64,000 nt of DNA from Colwellia hornerae (GTDB taxonomy: Bacteria; Pseudomonadota; Gammaproteobacteria; Enterobacterales; Alteromonadaceae): positions 1 through 64,000 of the forward strand of contig NZ_VOLR01000013.1 of the NCBI RefSeq assembly GCF_007954355.1, given 5' to 3'. The translations under genes and the position numbers were made by a program. This document shows positions 9,279 to 17,677 of this stretch, one piece after another. A model generated the notes under the pieces. That model was not told the DNA's origin. It was given only the letters and a program-made list of their open reading frames with translations, and searched no databases. Each line of letters starts with the position of its first letter. The first letter of the stretch is position 1.

Positions 9279-10013
9279 ATGCCACTTACTTTACTCGATA
9301 TTCTTGCCTTTCTATGCTTTGTAACTTGTTGGATTGGTTATACTTGGTTTGCTCGTGTCAAAGCAAAAAACACTAATTGCATCGCCAGATGTCTTCATCA
9401 ACATAGAATACATTGGATGAATGAGCTGATGACGCGAGATATTCGTGTTGGCGAAGCTGCACTGTTAGCAAATTTGGAGCGAAATATTGCTTTTTTTGCT
9501 TCAACGACTTTACTGGTTTTAGCGGGGGTATTAACCTTATTTGCCCAAGTTGAACGTTTAGAGGCGGTAATAGGTTCAATTCCTTATGCTGATTTTCCTA
9601 ATCATGCGGCGATACAACTCAAATTAGGCGTTTTAGCTTTTATTTTTATTATGTCATTTTTTCAATTTACTTGGTCTATGCGACAGTACGGTTTTTTAAA
9701 TGTCATGATTGGTGCTGCACCTTATGATGAGTTAGGAGAAAATGAAAACTTACGTGCTTATGCAAAACAAATGGCGATAGTACAAGACCAAGCCGCACAT
9801 TCTTATAATTATGGCTTACGTTCTTATTATTTCTCTATTGCGGCAATGTGTTGGTTTTTTCATCCTGCGTTATTTATTTTTGCCAGTTTACTTGTTGTTT
9901 ATACCTTATTTTATCGTGAGTTTAGATCCCGAGCAGTAAAAGCTATTACCGCAGCACAAGAGCATCTAAGGATCGAGCATACAAAAAAACGTGGTCAAAA
10001 TATTGATGAGTAA
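9279..10013 (+). CDS. DUF599 family inner-membrane protein
   Basis: The 244-aa protein has about four to five transmembrane segments (about 5-25, 68-90, 112-132, 180-215). Its HRIHWMNELMTRDIRVGEAAL region and ERNIAFFAST motif are characteristic of the DUF599 family. No function is known. It opens a plus-strand operon that continues with DUF2919, dnaQ and a TIGR03503 gene; the next start codon overlaps its stop. The divergent gene at 9028 leaves 250 bp for both promoters. Confidence 0.75.
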   Translation: MPLTLLDILAFLCFVTCWIGYTWFARVKAKNTNCIARCLHQHRIHWMNELMTRDIRVGEAALLANLERNIAFFASTTLLVLAGVLTLFAQVERLEAVIGSIPYADFPNHAAIQLKLGVLAFIFIMSFFQFTWSMRQYGFLNVMIGAAPYDELGENENLRAYAKQMAIVQDQAAHSYNYGLRSYYFSIAAMCWFFHPALFIFASLLVVYTLFYREFRSRAVKAITAAQEHLRIEHTKKRGQNIDE

Positions 10014-10521
10014 ACATAATTATTCAGCTTATTCGGTGCAAGATTTTGACAACTTTGATTGTTTAAAAATATCCAAGTGGGTTTACTTAGCCTTGATTTT
10101 TATTCTACGGGGTTATGTCGTTTGGCTAATGTCGGTAACCAATATGCAAGACCGTGTTGGCATCATTCAATGGATATACCCTGAAACTTCATTGTTTTAT
10201 TTAAGTTTAGGCTCCGGTGCTTTGGGTATTTTTATTGTCCTTGTCTTGAGCTTACGCCGGCCAAATGCGAATGGTTGGGTTAAAAAATCGTGGCAGCACG
10301 GTAAAGGTATTCTTACTTTTGCCTTACTTTTTGATCTGATTATTTGTTTAGTTGGCTTTTTTTATTGGCATTTATTGTCGTTAACATGGTTAATTACTCA
10401 AGCTATTATTGTCGGAGTGCTTATAATCATGTTAAATCTCAGTAAAAAATTTAGGATTAATCTTGCTGAGTTTCCAGAGCCACTTCCTGAAAAGAAAAAA
10501 AAGGTGATTAAACCACAATGA
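10006..10521 (+). CDS. DUF2919 (YfeZ-like) inner-membrane protein
   Basis: The 171-aa protein begins SKHNYSAYSVQDFDNFDCLK, which fits the start of DUF2919/YfeZ proteins, and then has four predicted transmembrane helices and a basic C-terminal tail. I chose the ATG at 10006, which overlaps the preceding stop codon (ATGAGTAA) and implies translational coupling; a GTG at 9991 is possible. Its own stop overlaps the dnaQ start (ATGA). The function of the family is unknown. Confidence 0.7.
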   Translation: MSKHNYSAYSVQDFDNFDCLKISKWVYLALIFILRGYVVWLMSVTNMQDRVGIIQWIYPETSLFYLSLGSGALGIFIVLVLSLRRPNANGWVKKSWQHGKGILTFALLFDLIICLVGFFYWHLLSLTWLITQAIIVGVLIIMLNLSKKFRINLAEFPEPLPEKKKKVIKPQ

Positions 10522-11243
10522 ATAACGAACAAGCCGTACAACAAGATGAACGATTAATTATACTAGATACAGAAACAACAGGTATTAATCCAAGGGAAGG
10601 GCACCGCATTGTTGAAGTAGGCTGTGTTGAAATGATCAACCGACAGTTAACCGGTCGTAGTTTTCATGTTTATATTAATCCATTATTTGAAATGGACCAG
10701 GAAGTTATCAATATTCACGGGTTAACCAATGAGTTTCTTCGTGATAAGCCTTTATTTAGTCAAGTTGCCGATGACTTTGTTGAATTTATTAAAGGTGCAC
10801 GCCTTGTTATTCATAACGCTAAATTCGATATTGGCTTTATGGATAATGAATTTGCTTTATTAAAGCGAAATATTCCCAACACTCGTGATATGTGTACCGT
10901 AATCGATACTTTACATGTTTCAAAAGATGAATTTGGTTCTCCAAAAACCCTTGATTACCTAGCGCGTTATTACCGTGTTGATAAATTAGTCGACCGTACT
11001 TATCACGGTGCATTAATTGATGCTCAACTTTTGGCGTTTGTTTATGTAGAGATGACGCGTAAGCAGTCAGTGTTGAATTTATCAGCGGGCAGTGAATCAG
11101 GCGATAGTAACGCTATTCGTCGTTTACCCGCTCAACGAACAAAATTAAAGATTATTCAAGCTTCTGCCGATGAACTCATCAAGCATAATGAAAGATTAGC
11201 GATTGTTGCTGAAAAAGGGAGTGAGCCAATATGGCCCCAATAG
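10518..11243 (+). CDS. dnaQ: DNA polymerase III epsilon subunit, 3'-5' proofreading exonuclease
   Basis: This is the proofreading subunit of the replicative polymerase core. The 241-aa length matches E. coli DnaQ. The DEDDh catalytic residues are all visible: D17 and E19 (LDTETTG), D104 (NAKFDIGF), H163 and D168 (YHGALIDAQ). A C-terminal extension from about 185 would bind the alpha subunit. Start and stop overlap both neighbours (ATGA at 10518; 13-bp overlap downstream), so it is tightly cotranscribed. The rnhA gene found beside dnaQ in many relatives is not in this window. Confidence 0.95.
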   Translation: MNNEQAVQQDERLIILDTETTGINPREGHRIVEVGCVEMINRQLTGRSFHVYINPLFEMDQEVINIHGLTNEFLRDKPLFSQVADDFVEFIKGARLVIHNAKFDIGFMDNEFALLKRNIPNTRDMCTVIDTLHVSKDEFGSPKTLDYLARYYRVDKLVDRTYHGALIDAQLLAFVYVEMTRKQSVLNLSAGSESGDSNAIRRLPAQRTKLKIIQASADELIKHNERLAIVAEKGSEPIWPQ

Positions 11244-12559
11244 GTGAAAAAATACTTTTTATCGTGATACTAATAGTCTCTATGTCGATATCTCTACCGA
11301 GTTATGGGCAACAAACCAAAGTTGATTATTATCAATCAGATAATATTACCAATGCCATTCCTTATTTTGACAATCGTTTTAAAATAGATGCGCAGCTTGA
11401 AGAAATAACACTGTTATTTTATCGAAAAAGTGGCACGCCCCCCATCATACTTGTGCGTCCTGATGGCACAAAAATTAAAATTAACAATTTACCTAAAGAT
11501 ACAGTGACATGGTTTGATGATCGTACCTTTGATTTGATCACCATTAAAAATCCAATGCCGGGGCCTTGGCAAGCTATTGGTGATATTTTACCGCAAAGTC
11601 ATATTATGGTTGTCACCGAAGTCACTATTAAAGTTGATCCCTTACCTGAGGTTATCCTCTCGGGAGAAACCCTAAAAATTGAAGGGCACCTTTATAACGG
11701 AGCTCAAGCTATTGACGATCCACTCTTTCGTGACGTTATTAAGCTAAATGTAGACTTTTTCAGTACCAATAATTCTGCTTATGATAATTTTGGTGCCGAA
11801 CCCATTAAAATGGCGCAATTTCGTGATGATGGCCGCGAGTTAGATGAACATGCAAATGATGGTATGTTTACCGGTGAGTTTGAACTTGTTTTTGCTCCAG
11901 GTGAATGGCTACCTATCTATTCCGTTATCATGCCTATGGCTACTCGGCAGTTAAGACAAAAACCCATTATTTTACAAAAAACGCCGATTTCTATTTCTGT
12001 TGAACGCGTGATGGAAGTTGGACAGTTTCATCAAGTCTCCTTTGCTATTGACCCTACTTATGTCGATGCTGATAGCGTTTTGTTTCAAGGCAAAGTTATT
12101 TTTCCAGACCGTCAAGAAGTGCCATTTTCTATTATGGAAGGAAAAGGTAATGTGCGTACCTACCAACTCGCTTACACGGAGTCAGGTGTTCATCGTATAC
12201 AAGTGAGTGTTTTTGGGAAAACAATTAACGGCCGAGAATTCCGTTTAGTGTTAGAACAATTTACTTTTAATGCAGAAAGCAAAGATGGCTTAGTAATGCC
12301 GACCATAAATGCTAAGGGTGAAATAGCTTTACCTCATTCAAAAACAGTCGATGTCGTTACAACTGATAAAATTCTACTCGCAGAGGAGAAATCTAGACAA
12401 TTAGCAATAGAGTTGCAAGAAGCTAAAGTCGCACAAGAAATGGCAAAAAGTGAAAAAGATCTGCAAACTTATATTATTATTGCGGTTGCAAACCTTGGAA
12501 TAGTCTTACTTGCGTTACTTTTCTACTTTATATCTCGTCGAAAAAAGCAGAAAGAATGA
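11231..12559 (+). CDS. TIGR03503 family protein
   Basis: The 442-aa protein has an N-terminal signal peptide (about 1-26), a beta-rich periplasmic region, a short coiled segment (about 385-410), and a C-terminal transmembrane helix (about 414-435) followed by a basic tail (RRKKQKE). This architecture fits the gammaproteobacterial family TIGR03503, whose function is unknown. The architecture suggests a periplasmic protein anchored at its C terminus. It overlaps dnaQ by 13 bp and ends the operon. Confidence 0.65.
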   Translation: MAPIGEKILFIVILIVSMSISLPSYGQQTKVDYYQSDNITNAIPYFDNRFKIDAQLEEITLLFYRKSGTPPIILVRPDGTKIKINNLPKDTVTWFDDRTFDLITIKNPMPGPWQAIGDILPQSHIMVVTEVTIKVDPLPEVILSGETLKIEGHLYNGAQAIDDPLFRDVIKLNVDFFSTNNSAYDNFGAEPIKMAQFRDDGRELDEHANDGMFTGEFELVFAPGEWLPIYSVIMPMATRQLRQKPIILQKTPISISVERVMEVGQFHQVSFAIDPTYVDADSVLFQGKVIFPDRQEVPFSIMEGKGNVRTYQLAYTESGVHRIQVSVFGKTINGREFRLVLEQFTFNAESKDGLVMPTINAKGEIALPHSKTVDVVTTDKILLAEEKSRQLAIELQEAKVAQEMAKSEKDLQTYIIIAVANLGIVLLALLFYFISRRKKQKE

Positions 12560-12650
12560 TGATAATCCATTTAAATAAAGCTATTTTTGAATGGAATTCC
12601 TCCGTATTGTTCATCAAACGTGCATACAGTTAATTATATTAAAAAAGTGG

Positions 12651-12679
12651 TTGACTGCTCCGCATCTTAACCGTATTAT
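12651..12679 (+). promoter_or_regulatory. Sigma70 promoter of the tRNA-Asp array
   Basis: TTGACT (12651-12656) and TATTAT (12674-12679) are separated by exactly 17 bp. An A/T-rich UP-like tract precedes them, and a GC-rich discriminator (ctccgccgc) follows. That discriminator is typical of stringently controlled stable-RNA promoters. The first tRNA starts 47 bp after the -10 box. Confidence 0.75.
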
Positions 12680-12726
12680 CTCCGCCGCATTCAACGACTT
12701 GTTGACGAATGTGTTGATTATACAGC

Positions 12727-12803
12727 GGAGTGGTAGTTCAGTTGGTTAGAATACCGGCCTGTCACGCCGGGGGTCGCGGGTTCGAGTCCCGTCCACTCCG
12801 CCA
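12727..12803 (+). tRNA. tRNA-Asp (GTC), copy 1
   Basis: The 77-nt gene closely matches the E. coli tRNA-Asp layout. It has acceptor GGAGTGG paired with CCACTCC, anticodon loop CTGTCAC with GTC, T-loop TTCGAGT, discriminator G and an encoded CCA. The flanking GC/GC bases would extend the acceptor stem by two pairs in the precursor. Confidence 0.97.
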
Positions 12804-12856
12804 ATTAATCAAAGGTTAAGCACCTAGTTTTACTAAACGCTTAAAAACAATATAGC

Positions 12857-12933
12857 GGAGTGGTAGTTCAGTTGGTTAGAATACCGGCCTGTCACGCCGG
12901 GGGTCGCGGGTTCGAGTCCCGTCCACTCCGCCA
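12857..12933 (+). tRNA. tRNA-Asp (GTC), copy 2
   Basis: Identical to copy 1 over all 77 nt, including the encoded CCA. The spacer that follows it is almost the same as the one after copy 3, which shows that a tRNA-plus-spacer unit was duplicated. Confidence 0.97.
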
Positions 12934-13022
12934 ACATTGTTTTAAGAATAGCATTAAGGTTTGAATGACCTAATGATAAAAGGCGTGACATCTTTTATTA
13001 TAACATTCAAAAGCAATATAGC

Positions 13023-13099
13023 GGAGTGGTAGTTCAGTTGGTTAGAATACCGGCCTGTCACGCCGGGGGTCGCGGGTTCGAGTCCCGTCCACTCCGCCA
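13023..13099 (+). tRNA. tRNA-Asp (GTC), copy 3
   Basis: Identical to the other copies. Its downstream spacer (13100-13180) repeats the spacer after copy 2 with only a few changes, then continues into a decayed tRNA 3' end. Confidence 0.97.
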
Positions 13100-13187
13100 A
13101 CATTGTTTTAAGAATAGCGTTAAGGTTTGAATGGCCTAAAGATAAAAGGCGTGACATCTTTTATTATAACATTCAAAAGTAACACCA

Positions 13188-13212
13188 TGGGTTTGAGTAC
13201 CGTCTACTTAGG
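13188..13212 (+). pseudogene. Remnant of a tRNA-Asp 3' half
   Basis: The bases gggtttgagtaccgtctac match the T-arm and acceptor 3' side of the intact genes (gggttcgagtcccgtccac) with a few substitutions. There is no 5' half. It marks a former tRNA copy between copies 3 and 4. Confidence 0.6.
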
Positions 13213-13240
13213 TAGTAAAACTTGAAGAAAGCAATACAGC

Positions 13241-13317
13241 GGAGTGGTAGTTCAGTTGGTTAGAATACCGGCCTGTCACGCCGGGGGTCGCGGGTTCGAG
13301 TCCCGTCCACTCCGCCA
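13241..13317 (+). tRNA. tRNA-Asp (GTC), copy 4
   Basis: Identical 77-nt tRNA-Asp with encoded CCA; the last intact copy of the array. The octanucleotide repeat begins 55 bp downstream. Confidence 0.97.
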
Positions 13318-13372
13318 ACATTGTTTTTACAGTCTTTTATATCCACATAAAAGATATTGATATTCAAAAGTA

Positions 13373-13464
13373 TCAAGACCTCAAGACCTCAAGACCTCAA
13401 GACCTCAAGACCTCAAGACCTCAAGACCTCAAGACCTCAAGACCTCAAGACCTCAAGACCTCAA
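13373..13464. repeat. Octanucleotide tandem repeat, 11.5 copies of TCAAGACC
   Basis: Eleven perfect copies of TCAAGACC are followed by a half copy (TCAA). There is no unique sequence between units and no cas gene nearby, so it is a simple-sequence repeat and not a CRISPR array. Perfect identity implies recent slippage expansion. Confidence 0.95.
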
Positions 13465-13488
13465 ATCATACCAACAAAAAAACATCAT

Positions 13489-13580
13489 CTATGGTCGTTC
13501 AGTCGGTAAGTTTTTCATAAATAAAGCGGCCTATTATGCCCAATGTATTGTCGCGCGTTTGAGTCTCGACCACGGCGCTA
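13489..13580 (+). pseudogene. Decayed tRNA-Asp-like copy
   Basis: Blocks in the right order resemble the intact tRNAs: tggtcgttcagtcggta (D-arm), cggcctattatgccc (anticodon arm) and gtcgcgcgtttgagtctcgaccac (variable, T-arm and acceptor). An insertion separates the D and anticodon arms, the GTC anticodon is lost, and the acceptor no longer pairs. It is a non-functional fifth or sixth copy. Confidence 0.6.
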
Positions 13581-13661
13581 ATATTATTTTTAATATCCTA
13601 TTTATTGCTTATATAAAAAAATCAAACTTATATTGTTAATCAAAATTTAACGACTTTATTC

Positions 13662-13699
13662 TCTTCTATAAATTCAGTTGTCTTCTATAAATTCAGTTG
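13662..13699. repeat. 19-bp tandem duplication
   Basis: The unit tcttctataaattcagttg is present twice in perfect tandem, and a third partial unit (tcttctaca) starts right after. It lies 130 bp upstream of the acyl-CoA dehydrogenase gene and has no evident role. Confidence 0.8.
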
Positions 13700-13752
13700 T
13701 CTTCTACACTTAAGTTCTATTTATAAAGATATAAATATTTATTAACAAAAAA

Positions 13753-13769
13753 CAGTGGTATGACCAGTT
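13753..13769. promoter_or_regulatory. FadR-like operator upstream of acyl-CoA dehydrogenase
   Basis: The sequence contains TGGT-ATG-ACCA. On the minus strand the left half is AACTGGTC, which agrees with the FadR consensus half-site (CTGGTCNGACCAG). It lies about 60 bp before the start codon, where a repressor would act. Two similar sites precede the other fatty-acid genes in the window. Confidence 0.6.
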
Positions 13770-13829
13770 GTTTTTCTGTTATATTCGAAAGAAGTTAAAT
13801 AAATAGTTTAAAAAGCACCGGAGAGATAC

Positions 13830-15650
13830 ATGCTCAGTTATAAAGCACCGATCACAGACATGAAGTTTTTATTTGAAGATGTCTTTAATTATTATGACCA
13901 TTATAAGCAGTATCCAGAATTTGAAGAAGCGACACCTGACTTGGTTGATGCGATATTCCAAGAGTGTGCAAAATTCTGTGAAAATGAATTATTACCAATA
14001 AACCAAAGTGGCGATAAAGAAGGCTGTACTTTTGATAATGGTAAAGTAACCACACCTACTGGCTTTAAAGAAGCTTATCAGAAATATGTTGACGGTGGAT
14101 GGCAGAGTTTATCTCACCCCGTTGAACATGGAGGCCAAGGTCTTCCTGCTTCGCTAGGTATGGTAAAATCAGAGATGATGGGCACGGCAAACTGGTCGTG
14201 GGCTATGTATCCTGGTTTAAGCCACGGTGCTATGGATACGGTACAATTACACGGTACTGAAGAACAGAAACAACTATACTTAACTAAGCTTACCGAAGGT
14301 ACTTGGACCGGCACTATGTGTTTAACTGAACCACAATGTGGTACAGATTTAGGCCAAGTTAAAACAAAAGCTGAGTTAAATGATGATGGTACATTTAGTA
14401 TCAGTGGTACTAAAATATTTATTTCAGCCGGTGAGCATGACTTAACTGAAAATATAGTGCATATCGTTTTAGCTAGATTACCCAATGCACCAAAAGGTAC
14501 TCGTGGTATTTCATTGTTTATCGTTCCTAAAATGCAAGTCGACGAACAAGGTAACATTGGTGAAAGCAACAATGTGGTTTGTGGTTCTATTGAAGATAAA
14601 ATGGGTATCAAAGGCTCAGCTACTGCTGTTTTAAACTTTGATGGTGCAAAAGGTGTACTTATCGGCAAAGAAAATAAAGGTTTAGAATGTATGTTTACCT
14701 TTATGAATACCGCACGTGTTGGTACCGCTTTACAAGGTATCTGTGCTGCTGAACTCGCTTATCAAAACTCGTTGATTTACGCAAAAGAACGTTTATCTAT
14801 GCGTTCGCTTACCGGTGCTAAAAAACCAGAATTGGTTGCCGACCCGATTATTGTTCACCCTGATGTTCGTAAAATGCTTATGACGCAAAAAGCGATCACT
14901 GAAGGTGGCCGTGCCATGATTTATTATACGGCGAAGATAGTTGACGATATCCAAATGCTAAAAGACGATAAAGAGCGCCGTAAAGCTGATAATCGTTTAG
15001 GTTTTATTACCCCAATTTTAAAAGCATTCCTAACCGAACTAGGTTCAGAAAGTGCTAATCATGGCTTACAAATATTTGGCGGACATGGCTTTATTAAAGA
15101 ATGGGGCATGGAACAAATTGTTCGTGATACACGTATTGCTACTTTGTATGAAGGAACAACGGGTATCCAAGCACTTGATTTATTAGGGCGTAAAATCTTA
15201 TTAAATCGCGGTAAGTATTTAAAACACTTTACCATGGAAATTTTAAGCTTTTGTAAAGACAAAAGTATGATTTCAAGTAACCCTCATAAACGCCAAATGA
15301 ATCAATTTATTTGGCCATTGAGTAAAGCTGTTGCTGGCTGGCAGAAAAACACCTTGAGTTTATCATTAAAAGCAAAGAAAAATCGCGATGTGGTAGGCTC
15401 TGCTTCGGTTGATTACTTAATGTACTCTGGTTACATTGTTATGGCTTATTTTTGGGCTCAAATGGCGCAAGCCGCTTACGAAAAACTAGCGACAGATGTC
15501 GAAAATAGAGATTTCTACCGTGCAAAAATTAAAACTGCAGAGTTTTACTTTCAACGTATGTTGCCAAGAACTAAATCGCTAGCGACAACTATGATGGCAG
15601 ACCCTAAAACGTTAATGCAGTTAGATGAAGAGTTATTGTCGTTTTTATAA
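13830..15650 (+). CDS. Acyl-CoA dehydrogenase with C-terminal extension (FadE5/DmdC-like)
   Basis: This FAD enzyme oxidises an acyl-CoA to the trans-2-enoyl-CoA, the first step of beta-oxidation. At 606 aa it is longer than classic 380-aa dehydrogenases. It has an extended N-terminal domain, the flavin/substrate motif LTEPQCGTDLG, the FGGHGF region, catalytic-base candidate E441 in YEGTTGIQ, and an extra helical C-terminal domain (about 480-606). That architecture is shared by FadE5-type and methylmercaptopropionyl-CoA (DmdC) dehydrogenases, so substrate cannot be fixed. GGAGAG precedes the ATG. A FadR-like site lies upstream and a strong terminator downstream. Confidence 0.9.
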   Translation: MLSYKAPITDMKFLFEDVFNYYDHYKQYPEFEEATPDLVDAIFQECAKFCENELLPINQSGDKEGCTFDNGKVTTPTGFKEAYQKYVDGGWQSLSHPVEHGGQGLPASLGMVKSEMMGTANWSWAMYPGLSHGAMDTVQLHGTEEQKQLYLTKLTEGTWTGTMCLTEPQCGTDLGQVKTKAELNDDGTFSISGTKIFISAGEHDLTENIVHIVLARLPNAPKGTRGISLFIVPKMQVDEQGNIGESNNVVCGSIEDKMGIKGSATAVLNFDGAKGVLIGKENKGLECMFTFMNTARVGTALQGICAAELAYQNSLIYAKERLSMRSLTGAKKPELVADPIIVHPDVRKMLMTQKAITEGGRAMIYYTAKIVDDIQMLKDDKERRKADNRLGFITPILKAFLTELGSESANHGLQIFGGHGFIKEWGMEQIVRDTRIATLYEGTTGIQALDLLGRKILLNRGKYLKHFTMEILSFCKDKSMISSNPHKRQMNQFIWPLSKAVAGWQKNTLSLSLKAKKNRDVVGSASVDYLMYSGYIVMAYFWAQMAQAAYEKLATDVENRDFYRAKIKTAEFYFQRMLPRTKSLATTMMADPKTLMQLDEELLSFL

Positions 15651-15678
15651 ACACTGACTTTTAAGATAACCGTTAATA

Positions 15679-15712
15679 AAAAACCTTTTACAGTTTTCTG
15701 TAAAAGGTTTTT
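15679..15712 (+). terminator. Rho-independent terminator of the acyl-CoA dehydrogenase
   Basis: A perfect 15-bp stem (15679-15693 and 15698-15712) with a TTTT loop ends in a T-run. It lies 28 bp after the stop codon. Confidence 0.9.
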
Positions 15713-16197
15713 ATCGTTTGAATGAAATATAAATATCTCTTAGGGTAGAGATCATCATCGATCAATGTTTTGTAAGCGTATATTCAACAATTCTTAGATA
15801 TTCATTTTCCAAGAGTATTTTTGATGTATTAGGATTAATGTCCGCTAATCTTGTCTTTTGATTGACACACGAGCTTACTAAGCAGCAAATAATAGTAAGA
15901 TAAATTAATTTGGCTATATAGATAACAGAGTCATCTAGTTTTATCGAGGTATAAACAATGGCTGATACTTTTTGTTTATACCATTATTGTGGCAGAGGGG
16001 TATTGTCAGACAATGCTAATTAAACAGGCTATTTTTACTTGGTCATAGCAGATAAAAGCGCTTTTTTTGATTACTTTTACCCTCAGTCAATGATTACATT
16101 TCACTAGCGTTCTTTTATTTCTCTTGGCTAGATAGTATAAATATATAAGTCGAGGATGAGCAATCTTTCATCCTCGTAGCCAATTTTTAGGCGGGTT
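15713..16197. other. Intergenic region with small hairpins
   Basis: The gap lies between convergent genes. It holds a 10-bp inverted repeat with 15-nt loop (15948-15957 and 15973-15982), a perfect AAAAGCGCTTTT palindrome (16054-16065) and the hairpin at 16151-16176. No convincing reading frame was found. A small RNA is possible but unsupported. Confidence 0.5.
16151..16176 (-). terminator. Possible terminator of the aldehyde dehydrogenase gene
   Basis: A 9-bp stem (16151-16159 and 16168-16176) lies about 20 bp beyond the minus-strand stop. The tract that follows is A/T-rich but lacks a proper T-run, so the assignment is tentative. Confidence 0.45.
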
Positions 16198-17565
16198 TTA
16201 TCGAATAAAACGTAAAAATTTAAGTTTCCATTGAGAATAAGGTGCAAAACGTACCGGGATATCTTTGATAAAAGGGCGTTTGAGTACTGACTTAAGATGG
16301 CTGAAATTGTCAAAGCCGGCTTTACCACTATATTGGCCAATGCCGCTAGGGCCCGTACCACCAAAAGGTAAATCTGGCACTGCATTAAACATGATCACGT
16401 CATTAATACACTGGCTACCTGAACTTATTTCATTTATCCATTGTTCGATTTGCACTGAGTCACGGCTAAAAATATAAGCAGAAAGTGGCTTTTCTCTTTG
16501 TTTAACAAATAATTTTGCCTTATCAAAACTTTCAACAGTGACGATAGGTAAGATGGCGCCAAAAATTTCATCTGTCATTAATGGGCTATCTAAAGCGGGA
16601 TTAATCATAATGGTAGGTGCGATATAACAGCGTTCAATATCGCTTTCACCACCGACCACAATTTCACCATCATTAAAATAAGAGGCTATACGCTGACAAT
16701 GGCGTTGGTTAATTATACGGCCGTAACTTTTGCTGGTTTGAGGGTTTTTACCAAACATAGCAGTTATTTGGGCTTTTAGGGCAAGTGTTAATGGCTCAAT
16801 GAGATTTTCTTTTACTAATAAGTAGTCAGGTGCAATACAAGTTTGTCCTGCATTCATCCACTTTCCCCAAGCGATACGCTTTGCTGTTATCTTTAAATCT
16901 GCACTTTCATCGATATAAACGGGACTCTTACCACCAAGCTCTAATGTTATCGGCGTTAAGTGTTTTGCTGCTGCAGCCATAACAATTCGAGCGACTTGGC
17001 CATTGCCGGTATACATAATGTGATCAAAATTTAAGGCAAGTAACGCTGTTGTTTCTGTAACACCGCCTTCTACTACACTAATGGCGTTATTATCTAAATA
17101 TTTAGGGACAAGTTTATTGATAAGCCCAGAGATAGCAGGAGCAAGTTCTGAAGGCTTGATAATGGCACAATTCCCTGCAGCAATAACGGCAATTAAGGGG
17201 GCTAAAACTAATTGCAAAGGATAATTCCATGCGCCAATAATTAATACGGTGCCTTGTGGTTCGGGTTTAATAAATGACTTACCCGGTTGTACTACTATCG
17301 GTGTGCTAACACGGCTTGGTTTTGCCCATTTTTTTAGATGTTTATATGTGTGGTCAACATCACTGGTGATATACGATATTTCAGTGATCCAAGCTTCTAG
17401 TGTCGGTTTTGCAAGATCATCTTGTAAAGCCTGTAAAATCTCTTTTTCGTTTTCAATAACAAGGTTTTTTATCGCTTGTAGTTGCTGTTTACGCCATAAA
17501 ATATCTCGAGTGACATTAGTATCAAAATACTGACGGTGTTTTGTGAGTAATGTTTGGTAGGGCAT
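16198..17565 (-). CDS. Aldehyde dehydrogenase, class 3 type (fatty-aldehyde-like)
   Basis: This enzyme oxidises an aldehyde to the acid with NAD(P)+. The 455-aa length and lack of an N-terminal extension fit the short ALDH3 type. Catalytic residues are visible: N114 (GAWNYP), E209 (LELGGKSP) and nucleophile C243 (NAGQTCIAPDY). Hydrophobic residues near the C terminus resemble fatty-aldehyde or coniferyl-aldehyde dehydrogenases. A FadR-like palindrome 40 bp upstream points to a role in fatty-acid or alkane metabolism. The substrate remains an inference. Confidence 0.88.
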   Translation of the reverse strand: MPYQTLLTKHRQYFDTNVTRDILWRKQQLQAIKNLVIENEKEILQALQDDLAKPTLEAWITEISYITSDVDHTYKHLKKWAKPSRVSTPIVVQPGKSFIKPEPQGTVLIIGAWNYPLQLVLAPLIAVIAAGNCAIIKPSELAPAISGLINKLVPKYLDNNAISVVEGGVTETTALLALNFDHIMYTGNGQVARIVMAAAAKHLTPITLELGGKSPVYIDESADLKITAKRIAWGKWMNAGQTCIAPDYLLVKENLIEPLTLALKAQITAMFGKNPQTSKSYGRIINQRHCQRIASYFNDGEIVVGGESDIERCYIAPTIMINPALDSPLMTDEIFGAILPIVTVESFDKAKLFVKQREKPLSAYIFSRDSVQIEQWINEISSGSQCINDVIMFNAVPDLPFGGTGPSGIGQYSGKAGFDNFSHLKSVLKRPFIKDIPVRFAPYSQWKLKFLRFIR

Positions 17566-17602
17566 AGTTAAACCTTATTGTTGTAATTGAGTCTTATAGT
17601 TT

Positions 17603-17619
17603 GATTGGTACGACCAGAT
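17603..17619. promoter_or_regulatory. FadR-like operator upstream of aldehyde dehydrogenase
   Basis: TGGT-ACG-ACCA is a perfect palindrome around a 3-bp centre. On the minus strand it reads TCTGGTCGTACCAAT, close to the FadR consensus. It lies about 45 bp upstream of the aldehyde dehydrogenase start. Confidence 0.6.
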
Positions 17620-17677
17620 ATAAAAACTAATTTACAACAATTACAACTCTTCTACAAAATAATCAGAAAATTATCTG

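Noticed and set aside
13373-13464. Repeat block as a CRISPR array
   Set aside because: The units are contiguous octamers with no spacers, and no cas genes are present.
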